53,324 bases of DNA from DATJHM01 sp035493895 (GTDB taxonomy: Bacteria; Chloroflexota; Ktedonobacteria; Ktedonobacterales; Ktedonobacteraceae), in assembly GCA_035493895.1 (NCBI GenBank), contig DATJHM010000187.1, forward strand, positions 1 through 53,324, given 5' to 3'. Under the pieces are notes generated by a model. That model saw only the letters and a program-made list of their open reading frames with translations, searched no databases and had not been told where the DNA came from. Shown piece after piece: positions 42,962-51,360 of the stretch. Positions within the stretch are counted from its first letter, which is position 1, and the number at the start of each line of letters is the position of its first letter. The position numbers and the translations under genes were made by a program.

Positions 42962-43278
42962 GCTATTTTCCTTATATGTCTAAAAAGATGTTTTTTGAGA
43001 TTTATTTTGTTTACACCAGAAGAATAGTCTCTGAGCGTTGCCAGGATATGTCAAAGGTGTCACGAATATGTGTCATCCATAAGCAGAATTAGCAGGGAAA
43101 GTGAAGTTTCGGGATCAGGATGTAAAAAGAGGAACAGCGATGTTTGCTTTTTGCGAAGAGAGGGGGCTTGTGTTTGCTGGAGGGGTCTCAAGAGCCTGGG
43201 AAGCGAGATCACCGTCTATGAACGAGGCGAAGACCAACTGGTCTCCGCCTCTGTGCATGATGGTTTTTACGATTTCGC
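42962..43278. other. Gene-free region
   Basis: About 317 bases between the Lnt-like start and the DinB end. Two overlapping short plus-strand frames are open here, but neither has a good ribosome site or a recognisable product. Confidence 0.45.
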
Positions 43279-43770
43279 TTACAGGTCGATTGCGGCTAGA
43301 CCGTGCGTGCCGAGCGTGAACGAGATCTCGCCACCATGATGCAGATCATGTTCGATCAGATGCCAGATGACCCATTGCCGTGTAAAGGTCTCTTCCTCTC
43401 CATTCTCATCGGTATCGTGGAGAATCTCTTCCAGATCGGCAACCGTCCAGTGCTGAAGGGCATCCTGGATCACCTGCCAGGTCGTTTCCAGTCCGCTGAC
43501 CAGCTCGGCAGCCGATCTATCGGGCTGGTCTGGTCTATCCCATGTTCCGAGTGGGACGAGGGCCTCATCATCTACTTTGAGCACGTAATAGAGCCATCTG
43601 GCACGCGCGCCAATAATATGCTTCGCAATGGTGCTAATGGAACGCAGGTGGGATGCCGTACCCAGTGCAAGCTGCTCGCTTGAAAGTGGTGCCAGAGCAC
43701 GAACCAGATGTTGCTGGTAGCCGTCCCAGCCTTTATAGAACGGCGCGAGTGAGAAAGAATGTTCAGCCAT
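43279..43770 (-). CDS. DinB-like/YfiT-type metal-dependent enzyme of unknown substrate
   Basis: 163 residues. Four-helix DinB pattern with the three metal-ligand histidines plausible: one in ISTIAKHIIGARARWLYY and the pair in WHLIEHDLHHGGEISFTLG. The region between has WQVIQDALQHWTVADLEE. DinB-superfamily members include thiol transferases (bacillithiol or mycothiol dependent) and damage-inducible proteins. Ribosome site weak. Divergent from the LLM oxidoreductase, with 445 bases between. Confidence 0.85.
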   Translation of the reverse strand: MAEHSFSLAPFYKGWDGYQQHLVRALAPLSSEQLALGTASHLRSISTIAKHIIGARARWLYYVLKVDDEALVPLGTWDRPDQPDRSAAELVSGLETTWQVIQDALQHWTVADLEEILHDTDENGEEETFTRQWVIWHLIEHDLHHGGEISFTLGTHGLAAIDL

Positions 43771-44142
43771 GATGCATTTCTCATTTCTTGTGTGTTAAAA
43801 ACGTAGTAAGTGAGAGGGCATAAACTACCCTGGGAAGTTCTTATCGGAGATATGAAAAGCGGAGGTGATGCACCCGGAATGGGCAAACGAGGTCCCTCTC
43901 AAAGAGAATAGCTTGCGTTTGCGCACGCTATGCAAGAGGCATGAGAATCGCTGAATATTACCAGAAGGCTTTTGTTTGTGAACTCAGGATCTTTCGTACA
44001 TAGCTGGCGAGGTGCATAGCCCCATTGAGATGAGTGTGTTGTCCATACATTTCCCTTCCTTTCAGCTATTGAAGAACGTCTGGTAAGCTGAGTATATCAT
44101 AGCATATGCTGTTTTACAAGCTGATCGTATTTCTGGACCTTC
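43771..44142. other. Divergent intergenic region, upstream part
   Basis: No reading frame supported. It presumably carries the DinB promoter on the minus strand. The LLM promoter and operator are annotated separately at 44143-44192. Confidence 0.45.
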
Positions 44143-44192
44143 TTGACTTAGAGTGCACTCTAAGCTGTATACTCCTTCCGAAAACGGAGTAT
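44143..44192 (+). promoter_or_regulatory. Promoter with 18-bp palindromic operator and leader hairpin before the LLM gene
   Basis: TTGACT (44143-44148) is a good -35; TGTATA/TATACT at 44166-44173 is the likely -10. Between and overlapping them is the perfect palindrome CTTAGAGTGCACTCTAAG (44147-44164), the right size and place for a TetR- or MarR-type repressor. Just downstream ATACTCC (44169-44175) can pair with GGAGTAT (44186-44192). No regulator gene is adjacent, so the repressor acts from elsewhere. Confidence 0.7.
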
Positions 44193-44215
44193 TCACTATA
44201 GGAGAACAATAGGGT

Positions 44216-45124
44216 ATGCGTATCGGATTACAAGTCCCCAACTTCACCTGGCCCAATGCTCAGGGGGCGCTCGGCGACACATTTGCTGTGATTGCGCAAC
44301 GAGCAGAGCGGGCTGGCTTTTACAGTTTGTGGGTCATGGACCATTTTTTCCAGATTCAAACCATGGGCCCTGCCGAGCACGAGATGCTGGAAGGGTATAG
44401 TGCTCTGGCATTTGCCGCTGCGCGGACCAATCGGATCAAGCTGGGAACAATGGTGACGGGCGTTACTTATCGCTATCCGGGCTTGCTGGTCAAGACGGTT
44501 ACCACCCTGGATGTGCTCTCTCATGGACGCGCCTATTTCGGGATTGGTGCCGCCTGGAATGAAGAGGAGCACGTTGGTCTGGGCGTGCCTTTCCCTCCAA
44601 TCGCCGAGCGTTTTGAGCATCTGGAGGAGACGTTACAGATCGCGCAGCAGATGTGGGCCGGAGATGAGAAGCCGTATCAGGGCAAACATTATCAACTTGG
44701 ACGTCCGTTGAATTCGCCATTATCGGTCCAGAAGCCGCACCCGCCGATCCTGATTGGTGGAGCCGGTGAGCGCAAGACGCTCCGTCTGGTTGCACAGTAT
44801 GGCGATGCCTGTAATCTTTCTTTGCGTATGGGGCGAGACGAAGCAAAGCGCAAGCTAGAGGTGTTGCGCGAGCATTGCCAGCGCATAGGCCGCCCTTATA
44901 CGGACATTGAGAAAACCACCCTCGAGACGATCCGTCTCACCAGAGATGGTCGGGATAATAGTCTTACCCCGGCAGCCGCAATTGCCTATTTCCGCGAACT
45001 GGCGGCGATGGGCGTTGACCAGGCTCTCGTCAATATGCCCAACGTGACCGATCTGGAGCCTTATGATCTCTTCGCAACTGAGGTCATTCCTGCCGTCGAA
45101 CAGATCGAGGTTGCTGGTAGATAA
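44216..45124 (+). CDS. LLM-class F420-dependent oxidoreductase
   Basis: 302 residues; GGAGAA precedes the ATG. Luciferase-like barrel: MRIGLQVPNFTWPNAQGALG, ERAGFYSLWVMDHFFQIQ, RIKLGTMVTGVTYRYPGLLV, TTLDVLSHGRAYFGIGAAWN, HPPILIGGAGERKTLRLVAQ. This subgroup (about 300 residues, start as above) usually uses coenzyme F420 rather than FMN. It catalyses hydride transfer to or from an unknown small molecule. A strong palindrome covers its promoter, so it is tightly regulated. A stem-loop follows the stop. Confidence 0.9.
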   Translation: MRIGLQVPNFTWPNAQGALGDTFAVIAQRAERAGFYSLWVMDHFFQIQTMGPAEHEMLEGYSALAFAAARTNRIKLGTMVTGVTYRYPGLLVKTVTTLDVLSHGRAYFGIGAAWNEEEHVGLGVPFPPIAERFEHLEETLQIAQQMWAGDEKPYQGKHYQLGRPLNSPLSVQKPHPPILIGGAGERKTLRLVAQYGDACNLSLRMGRDEAKRKLEVLREHCQRIGRPYTDIEKTTLETIRLTRDGRDNSLTPAAAIAYFRELAAMGVDQALVNMPNVTDLEPYDLFATEVIPAVEQIEVAGR

Positions 45125-45163
45125 GAGATTGCTTGCGCTCATGCTCAGGCCGTCTTCGTAGAA

Positions 45164-45199
45164 GCGCATTCCTGTACCAATAGTGTCACAGGAATGCGC
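45164..45199 (+). terminator. Stem-loop after LLM gene
   Basis: GCGCATTCCTGT (45164-45175) pairs perfectly with ACAGGAATGCGC (45188-45199) across 12 bases. 40 bases past the stop. CCCCGTTT follows, so the T tract is weak. Confidence 0.7.
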
Positions 45200-45320
45200 C
45201 CCCGTTTCACAAAAGATGTGCAATACAAAAGGCGCGAATCTCGCATGAATCCACCCTTCAGAAAACTCCCCATCCGCCGATATCTTAAATAAGAAGCAGA
45301 AATGCCCCCTCTCAACGCTC

Positions 45321-45700
45321 ACGACAACGACGTCGCTTGATAGCGAGGGGGTATAACTGTAGTGTAGGGAAATCCCTCCCCACTCTCTTTCTGCGCATCT
45401 CACGACAACGAAGTCGCTAGATGTAGCACTGGTGTAGCCCCGGGCCTCCCATCACATCCGCATTAGTGTAGGGAGTGTAGCTCTTTCGTAAAAATTTCTT
45501 GTAGTGTGTAACAAATAGGTACGAGGTATGGCAGTGCAGCCTTAATGTAGGGAGTGTAGCCTTCAATGTAGTTATGGTGTAGGGTCAAAATCCTCATCAC
45601 ATCCACATTAGTGTAGGGAGTGTAGCCTTTTTTAACAAAATCTTGTAGCGCGTCACAAAAAACCTCCTTCAACTCTCGCGACAACGACGTCGCCTGATAG
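45321..45700. repeat. Intergenic array of two interleaved short repeat types
   Basis: Type R1 (core CGACAACGACGTCGC, containing the palindrome CGACGTCG) occurs at 45322-45343, 45403-45424 (one change, AAG for ACG) and 45679-45700, framing the array. Type R2, GTGTAGGGAGTGTAGC, occurs at 45466-45481, 45545-45560 and 45611-45626, with further half-sites (GTGTAG at 45362, 45432, 45578). Two of the R2 sites lie in a longer direct repeat of about 66 bp (about 45450-45515 and 45595-45660, beginning ATCACATCCNCATTAGTG). No frame through it is convincing. It lies directly upstream of the haloalkane dehalogenase promoter region. Function unknown. Confidence 0.85.
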
Positions 45701-45762
45701 ATAGGCAATGTGAATACATTCCCATTTTAGTGTGGTACAGTACGTGTAGGAGGCGAGATCGC

Positions 45763-46647
45763 ATGAATAGCAGCATGATTTCAGCGGAGGACGCGAATGT
45801 TCGGCAACGTGTTCCCGTCCTCGATACGGATATGGCCTACGTCGATGTCGGCGCGGGCGATCCTGTTGTCTTTTTGCACGGCAATCCTACCTCATCGTAC
45901 CTCTGGCGCAATATTATTCCACATCTTGCGGGCCTGGGGCGCTGTCTGGCACCTGACCTGATAGGGATGGGCGATTCGGGAAAAGCTCCACATCACTCCT
46001 ATCGCTTCGTCGATCACGCTCGCTATCTCGATCGCTGGTTCGAGGTGCTGGATTTACAGCGTGTTACGCTGGTGGTTCACGATTGGGGTTCGGCCCTGGG
46101 ATTTTCCTGGGCGCAGCGTCATCCCGAGCGCATCAAAGGTATCGCCTACATGGAAGCGCTTGTTCGCCCTGTCACGTGGCAGGAATGGCCGGAGCAGGCG
46201 CGTGGGATCTTTCAGGCGATGCGTTCTCCGGCGGGCGAGCAGATCATCCTGGAGAAGAATGTCTTTGTAGAACGTATCCTGCCTGCCAGCGTGATACGCC
46301 AGTTGCGCGAGGAAGAGATGGCTGTGTATCGGCGACCATACCTGCAAGCAGGCGAATCGCGCCGTCCGACGCTCACCTGGCCCCGTGAGATCCCGCTTGA
46401 AGGCGAGCCTCAGGACGTGGCGCACATCGTCGAGGAATACGCGCAATGGCTCTCGACCAGTCAGGTGCCCAAATTGTTTATCAATGCTGATCCCGGCTCC
46501 ATCCTCACCGGTACACAGCGCGAGTTCTGTCGAAGCTTCCCGAATCAAGAGGAGATCACCGTCAAGGGGATTCATTTCATCCAGGAGGATTCACCCGCCG
46601 AAATCGGGATGGCGCTTGCCGCTTTCGTCAGGAGAATTTCTGCCTGA
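45763..46647 (+). CDS. Haloalkane dehalogenase (HLD-II-like alpha/beta hydrolase)
   Basis: 294 residues from ATG 45763, with AGGAGGCGAG just upstream; an earlier in-frame start at 45730 has none. Signature residues of haloalkane dehalogenases: PVVFLHGNPTSSYLWRNIIP (Asn halide ligand), APDLIGMGDSGKA, the nucleophile in VVHDWGSALGFSWA (Asp followed by halide-binding Trp), acid candidate in YMEALVRP and catalytic His in VKGIHFIQEDSP. It would hydrolyse a carbon-halogen bond to alcohol plus halide. The 3' end overlaps a convergent hydrolase gene by 57 bases. Preceded by an unusual repeat array. Confidence 0.92.
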   Translation: MNSSMISAEDANVRQRVPVLDTDMAYVDVGAGDPVVFLHGNPTSSYLWRNIIPHLAGLGRCLAPDLIGMGDSGKAPHHSYRFVDHARYLDRWFEVLDLQRVTLVVHDWGSALGFSWAQRHPERIKGIAYMEALVRPVTWQEWPEQARGIFQAMRSPAGEQIILEKNVFVERILPASVIRQLREEEMAVYRRPYLQAGESRRPTLTWPREIPLEGEPQDVAHIVEEYAQWLSTSQVPKLFINADPGSILTGTQREFCRSFPNQEEITVKGIHFIQEDSPAEIGMALAAFVRRISA

Positions 46648-47430
46648 TACGGACAGAAAATGTAATACAAGCTGGCTAAAAATTGCAGGCTGCGTAAGCA
46701 TAGGACGATGTCCAGATTGTAGCAGGGAGACAAAGGTTGCATCAGGCATAGCTTGATGCAACTCACGCCCCCGGTGAATGGGAAACAGGAGATCCCGTTC
46801 GCCCCAGAGGATGAGCGTCGGAACCTTGACCATGGCAATCTCTGGACGAAAATCACTCTCTCTCATCTCCTGAGCACATTGCCACCATACGCGCGGACGT
46901 GGCTTCAACATATCGCGGAGCATCTTGAGGGGATAGCCTCTGCTCCCCATCTGGAACATGGAACTCGCTGAGCGGGCGAGCAGTGTTGGGAGGTTGGCAT
47001 GCAGTGGCATGCCAGCAGCATCGACCAGGATCAAGCGCTCCACCAGCTCAGGTGCGATGGCCGTGAGATGAAGCGCGATGGCCCCGCCCATAGAGTGTCC
47101 CATAAGCGCGATCGGGGACAGACGCATCTCTCTGAGCCAGCAAGCCAGCAAGGGAGCGATCTCACGTAGTCGCCAGGGTCCGGCCAGACGACTACGTCCA
47201 TGACCCGGCAGGTCGAGGAGAAAGACCTGATGTTGCCGGGCGAGAGAAGGGAGCACGCGCTGCCAGACATACCCTGAAGTGCCATAGCCATGTAGAAGCA
47301 CCACAGGGCTGCCCGTGCCAGCGGTCCGATAGCAGAGATGCTGCCCTGTAACAGTTGTGTTATGGACGGTTTCCACCGGCTTCTCGTCGTCTTTCAGGCT
47401 GATGTTCTCCTTCTGGAAATGGTAACGCAA
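46591..47430 (-). CDS. Alpha/beta hydrolase (epoxide hydrolase/esterase-like)
   Basis: 279 residues from TTG 47430, with AAGGAGG 6 bases upstream and no good ATG nearby. Standard fold marks: GSPVVLLHGYGTSGYVWQRV, LLDLPGHGRSRLAGP, nucleophile IALMGHSMGGAIALHL (Ser), acid in LILWGERDLLFP and His in LLQSGHRPML. Serine as nucleophile means esterase, lipase or C-C hydrolase rather than dehalogenase. Its last 57 bases are antisense to the end of the haloalkane dehalogenase gene, so both stop codons lie inside the other gene. Confidence 0.88.
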   Translation of the reverse strand: MRYHFQKENISLKDDEKPVETVHNTTVTGQHLCYRTAGTGSPVVLLHGYGTSGYVWQRVLPSLARQHQVFLLDLPGHGRSRLAGPWRLREIAPLLACWLREMRLSPIALMGHSMGGAIALHLTAIAPELVERLILVDAAGMPLHANLPTLLARSASSMFQMGSRGYPLKMLRDMLKPRPRVWWQCAQEMRESDFRPEIAMVKVPTLILWGERDLLFPIHRGRELHQAMPDATFVSLLQSGHRPMLTQPAIFSQLVLHFLSVSGRNSPDESGKRHPDFGG

Positions 47431-47669
47431 GTGTACCTCCTTCGGGAAAAGCCCTCTTGCAATATAGCGGCATTTTTCCTGTAGTATGTTACTCAGACCT
47501 GAGACAACTATACCGTCAAAATTTGTGCTATGTCAACGAAAGAGCGATTAATGCAAAAGATGATATTTTGGCAAAGCAGGAGCATCTTTAACGATGGAGA
47601 GGAGGCTAAACGGTTGACGAGCGTAGCGACCGGGATAATGTGGCTCTGTTGGTCGTTGTATATGCTCTC
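47431..47669. other. Gene-free region upstream of the alpha/beta hydrolase
   Basis: About 240 bases with the minus-strand promoter of the hydrolase presumably inside. No other feature recognised. Confidence 0.4.
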
Positions 47670-47822
47670 GTAGAGGCGCGCGGACAAGCCGCGCCAAATA
47701 CGCATGAACCTGAATACGGTGGAACTCGCACGATTCCGCAGACCCAGTAGAGGCACAGTTGCACCGTGCTTCTACTGGCTTCACTTCATGGCTATGGAGG
47801 CTTCCTCTCAGGCCTCTACACG
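47670..47822 (+). repeat. Dispersed repeat family 2, copy at ABC operon 3' end
   Basis: Left end CGTAGAGGCGCGCGGACAAG then CCGCGCC resembles the end of the 51.9-kb copy; CTCGCACGATTCCG (47726-47739) is shared exactly with 51964-51977. An internal hairpin pairs CAGTAGAGGCAC with GTGCTTCTACTG around 47744-47778. The right end GGCCTCTACACG mirrors the left end and overlaps the stop codon of the ABC transporter gene (47816-47818). Confidence 0.7.
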
Positions 47823-49603
47823 TTGTTGTCGTCCCCACACCACAACCTGCGCATCTCTTCGCTCGTGGCCAGCAGATCGTCCAGCGTCCCTTCGGCATCG
47901 ATCTTGCCGTCCTTGAGCACGATGATGTGATCGGCACGTTGTAGCACAGTTCGTCGATGCGTCACCACAAGACAGGTCGCATCTTCGCGTGCAAAGACCC
48001 GTTCCCACAGCGCCCGCTCGGTCTCGACGTCCAGCGCGCTCGAGAGATCATCGAAGACCAGCAGTTCGGGGTCGCGCACAAACATGCGCGCAGCTGCTGC
48101 GCGCTGGACTTGCCCACCTGAAAGGCGTATCCCCCTGGGGCCGATGACCGTCGCCAGACCAGCGGGCATCGCCTGCACATCCGCCTCCATCACTGCTGAG
48201 TGTAGCGCCCCGGGCAGATCGGCGCACTGTTCGGGAATGCCCAGCAGGATATTATTGGTGAGTGTATCGCTAAACAGGCGCGGGACCTGAGCAGTATAAG
48301 CACTATAGGGCGGCTTGAAAAAGTTGGCCGGATCGCTGACCAGTTGCTCGTTCCAGTAAATCTCGCCCGCCTCCTTCTGCAACAGGCCCAGCAAGGTACG
48401 CAGCAGTGTTGTCTTGCCCGAGCCGATGCGTCCCGTAATCACCATGAAGGAGCCGCGTTTGATTTGCAGATGAATATCACTGATCCCGTTTGTTGTGCCG
48501 GGATGGTGATACGTGAGCCCCTGCACTTTTAGTATCTCCAGCCGATGGGCAGACGTTTTTTCGCTATAGGTCAGGGCCGGTAACTGCTCTCGCTCATAGA
48601 CTGGAGCGTGCCTCATCAATACCTGGGGCGCTTCATCCGGGATCAGCTCGATCATGCGCTCAATTGAGACTTCCTGTTGCTTATAGTCACCCATAAACGC
48701 ACCCCATCGAGCCGGAGTGTCGGTGGTAAACCAGAGGTAGTAGATGAAGAGCGCAAAATCACCAACCGTGAAGGTTTTGTTCGCCATCGCCTGTCCCGCC
48801 AGCAGCAGGATGACGCCTATGCCAAATGTGGTCGCATTATCGCTGATGGAGACGAGCAGATCGTCGAATACTCTGGCTCGTACTGCCGCCTTGCGACGCA
48901 CATGATTGAGTGTACGCAGATGTCCAACAATGTCCCGCTCGGCATTGGCAATCTTCACTGCCTGGACCGAAGCAAAAAGCTCTCCCAGAAAGCCGGTGAC
49001 GCGTCCGGTCGCCATACGGTTCGCATGGGCGTAATGATGGATGCGTCCCCACGCGACCCGTGCAGCGGCCAGCGTCACAGCCAGCGGCACGAAGATGACC
49101 AGCGTAATCGTGAGGTTGATCCGCGCCATAATGATGATGGCAAGCAATGTCGCTACGGTTTGCCCAACGATATCCGGTATCCACATCGGGAAATCGCTGG
49201 TCTCATTGACATCATTCTGGAAACGGTTAATGGTATCGCCGACCGCGACGGGGAACGCTTTCGCGCCCGGTCGTCGCAGAATGCTGGCGAACAGATTAAA
49301 GCGGAGCAGTCCGCCAGTCGTGTAGAGAAAGGTCCAGTAGCCCCAGATCTCGCCGAACGACATGGCGTGTCGCACCAGCTCCGTCGAGATATAGAGCGCG
49401 ATCAGTCCCCACAGGCCAATTGTGGCCGGGGCCGCTCCTGTCACCGTGTCAAAGACGCTTTTTTCGATCAATCCTGGTATCACCTGAAGCAGGGCGAAGG
49501 CGATATGAAAAAAGCTGTACACCACATATGGCCAGGGGCGATACTTGATCAGGTTCCAGTTAAAGGGCCATACGTGGATGGTGCGGTCTGCTGGTTGTGC
49601 CAT
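47816..49603 (-). CDS. ABC exporter half-transporter B (degenerate Walker B)
   Basis: 595 residues: six-helix membrane domain (about 1-330) then an ATPase domain. Walker A is TGRIGSGKTTLLRTL, the signature RLSGGQVQRAAAARMF is canonical, but Walker B reads LLVFDDLSSALD, with Asp where the catalytic Glu should be; the H-loop VVTHRRTVL is normal. Its ATG overlaps the stop of the upstream ABC gene (TAATG), so the two are translationally coupled and almost surely form a heterodimer with one weak ATP site, like TM287/288 or BmrCD. Cargo unknown: drugs, lipids or peptides are all possible. The gene ends inside a dispersed repeat. Confidence 0.93.
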   Translation of the reverse strand: MAQPADRTIHVWPFNWNLIKYRPWPYVVYSFFHIAFALLQVIPGLIEKSVFDTVTGAAPATIGLWGLIALYISTELVRHAMSFGEIWGYWTFLYTTGGLLRFNLFASILRRPGAKAFPVAVGDTINRFQNDVNETSDFPMWIPDIVGQTVATLLAIIIMARINLTITLVIFVPLAVTLAAARVAWGRIHHYAHANRMATGRVTGFLGELFASVQAVKIANAERDIVGHLRTLNHVRRKAAVRARVFDDLLVSISDNATTFGIGVILLLAGQAMANKTFTVGDFALFIYYLWFTTDTPARWGAFMGDYKQQEVSIERMIELIPDEAPQVLMRHAPVYEREQLPALTYSEKTSAHRLEILKVQGLTYHHPGTTNGISDIHLQIKRGSFMVITGRIGSGKTTLLRTLLGLLQKEAGEIYWNEQLVSDPANFFKPPYSAYTAQVPRLFSDTLTNNILLGIPEQCADLPGALHSAVMEADVQAMPAGLATVIGPRGIRLSGGQVQRAAAARMFVRDPELLVFDDLSSALDVETERALWERVFAREDATCLVVTHRRTVLQRADHIIVLKDGKIDAEGTLDDLLATSEEMRRLWCGDDNNV

Positions 49604-51360
49604 TATGCCAGTACCTCCTCAAGCCCGGTCTGAAGCAGATGGGAGAAACGCGAATGAGGGTTGCTTGCCAGTGCGATGCGTGGACCATACTCGACAATGC
49701 GTCCGTTCTCCAGAATCATAATCTCATCGGCCCGCTGCACCGTTTGCAGACGATGCGCGATCACAATACCGGTACGATCCTGCAACAGGCGATCCACGGC
49801 TTGCTCCAGCAATCGTTCGGTCGCAGGATCCAGGCGCGACGAGGCTTCATCCAGAATAACCAGCTGCGGATTTTTCAGGAAAACGCGAGCGAAGGCCAGC
49901 AGTTGGGCCTCGCCAGCCGAGAGCGATTGTCCGCCAGCAGCCAGACGCGTATCCAGTCCCTCCGGCAGCGCCTGTACCCACTGCCAGAGATCCAGCTCTT
50001 TAAGCGCCAGCTCGATGCGTGCATCGCTGATCTGCTGCTTGAAAAAGGTGAGATTGTCGCGCACACTGGCCTGGAAGAGCTGCACATCCTGCGTGACCAT
50101 GCCCACCTGCTCGCGCAGATCGGCCAGCGCCATCTCGCGGATATTCACATCGTTCAGGCAGATAGCCCCCTCGCCGGGATCGTAGAGCCGGAAAAGGAGC
50201 CGGGCGAGCGTGGTTTTGCCGCTGCCCGTGCGTCCCAGCAAGCCCAGGATCTTGCCAGGCTGCAACTGAAAGCTGATATCTGCCAGCACCTGTTCCTGTT
50301 GATCGTAGCTGAAGGAAACCTGCTGAAATGCAACCGCAACGCCGCCGTTCTGGCTCTCTCTGGCTAGCCCGGCGCTCTCACCATCTTGAATCTGTGGCTG
50401 GATACGCAACAATGCGTCCACGCGCTCGATGCTGGCTGAAGCTTGCTGAAGGTCCTGAATCTGCTCTCTGATAGTTTCCAGTGGTCTGGCGAGCATCCCA
50501 ATGTAGAATACCAGCAGATAGGCCGTGCCAATGCTGATCTGTTGCTGGCTATAGAGATAGGCTCCCAGCGCCAGTCCGCTGGAATAAGCGATTACATAGA
50601 GCAGGTTGACGCCAAAGGACGTGGTATTGCTCACCAGTCTGGCTACGCGCGTACTTTCGAGCAGGCGGCGCATCAACGTGAACAAACGATGTGTGACATA
50701 GTGCTCGGCTCCGGCTGCGCGAATGTCCTCTGTGCCGGAGATATGCTCCTCGAGAAAACTATAGAAGTCGGCTGTTGTCGTGCGCTGCGTGCCCCAACGT
50801 TTGACGGCAGTCGTCTGAATGGTGCGCAGGATGAGGAATGCCACGAGACCATAGAGCGCGAAGCCCACGCCAATGCGCCAGTCCTCCCGAAACAGCAGCA
50901 CCAGAATGCCCAGGATCAAGAGGCCGTTGCCAGCCACATTGATCGTACATTGCGAGAAGAAATTTGCCAGGGCCGTGACGTCATCGTCGATGCGCTCGAT
51001 CAATTCGCCGGGCGTATGCGTTTTGTGGAACGGCATGTCCAGCTGCAAGCAATGCAGGGTTAGATCTTCGCGTAGCGCGTTGGTGGCGCTCCAACCGACA
51101 TTTTCGGCGATATAGATGCAGAAAAAGGCAATGATGCGCTGTGACACTGCCAGCACAATAAAGATCCCGGCAGCCAGCAGCAGCGTCGAGAGCGGACTAC
51201 CGGCCTGGGTTGCGTCGATAAAGGCGCGGATCACCTGGGGATTCACCAGTTGTAGTCCGATGCTGCCGAAGAGCAGGATGGTCAGCAAAACAACCCATTT
51301 CCATTGTGGCCTGAGGTACGTCACCAGTAAACGCCAGTAATGCCCAAACTGAACAGACAT
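49603..51360 (-). CDS. ABC exporter half-transporter A (degenerate signature)
   Basis: 585 residues from ATG 51360 (GAAAGGAC and AGAAGA upstream; an earlier start is less likely). Membrane domain with helices from LVTYLRPQWKWVVLLTILLF on, and the loop HKTHTPGELIERIDDDVTAL. ATPase domain: Walker A LGRTGSGKTTLARLLFRLYD, Walker B LVILDEASSRLD with the catalytic Glu, H-loop IVIAHRLQT. The signature is LSAGEAQLLAFAR instead of LSGGQ. Because the good Walker B here faces the good signature of partner B, and the poor ones face each other, the pair has exactly one consensus site. Same operon as partner B, one-base overlap. Confidence 0.93.
   Translation of the reverse strand: MSVQFGHYWRLLVTYLRPQWKWVVLLTILLFGSIGLQLVNPQVIRAFIDATQAGSPLSTLLLAAGIFIVLAVSQRIIAFFCIYIAENVGWSATNALREDLTLHCLQLDMPFHKTHTPGELIERIDDDVTALANFFSQCTINVAGNGLLILGILVLLFREDWRIGVGFALYGLVAFLILRTIQTTAVKRWGTQRTTTADFYSFLEEHISGTEDIRAAGAEHYVTHRLFTLMRRLLESTRVARLVSNTTSFGVNLLYVIAYSSGLALGAYLYSQQQISIGTAYLLVFYIGMLARPLETIREQIQDLQQASASIERVDALLRIQPQIQDGESAGLARESQNGGVAVAFQQVSFSYDQQEQVLADISFQLQPGKILGLLGRTGSGKTTLARLLFRLYDPGEGAICLNDVNIREMALADLREQVGMVTQDVQLFQASVRDNLTFFKQQISDARIELALKELDLWQWVQALPEGLDTRLAAGGQSLSAGEAQLLAFARVFLKNPQLVILDEASSRLDPATERLLEQAVDRLLQDRTGIVIAHRLQTVQRADEIMILENGRIVEYGPRIALASNPHSRFSHLLQTGLEEVLA

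Noticed and set aside
43070..43339. Two overlapping plus-strand frames before the DinB gene
   Set aside because: No ribosome site, composition unlike neighbouring proteins, and they run into the DinB coding region on the other strand.
45321..45700. CRISPR array
   Set aside because: Repeats are short, of two kinds and irregularly spaced, without uniform spacers or cas genes.
45463..45708. 81-residue minus-strand frame with repeated GYTPY peptide
   Set aside because: The peptide repeats only reflect the DNA repeats; the second 66-bp copy is in another frame, and there is no clear ribosome site. Kept as a repeat array instead.
48677..49633. 318-residue plus-strand frame inside the ABC transporter genes
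   Set aside because: Antisense to two well-supported ABC genes; no motif, no ribosome site, odd composition.
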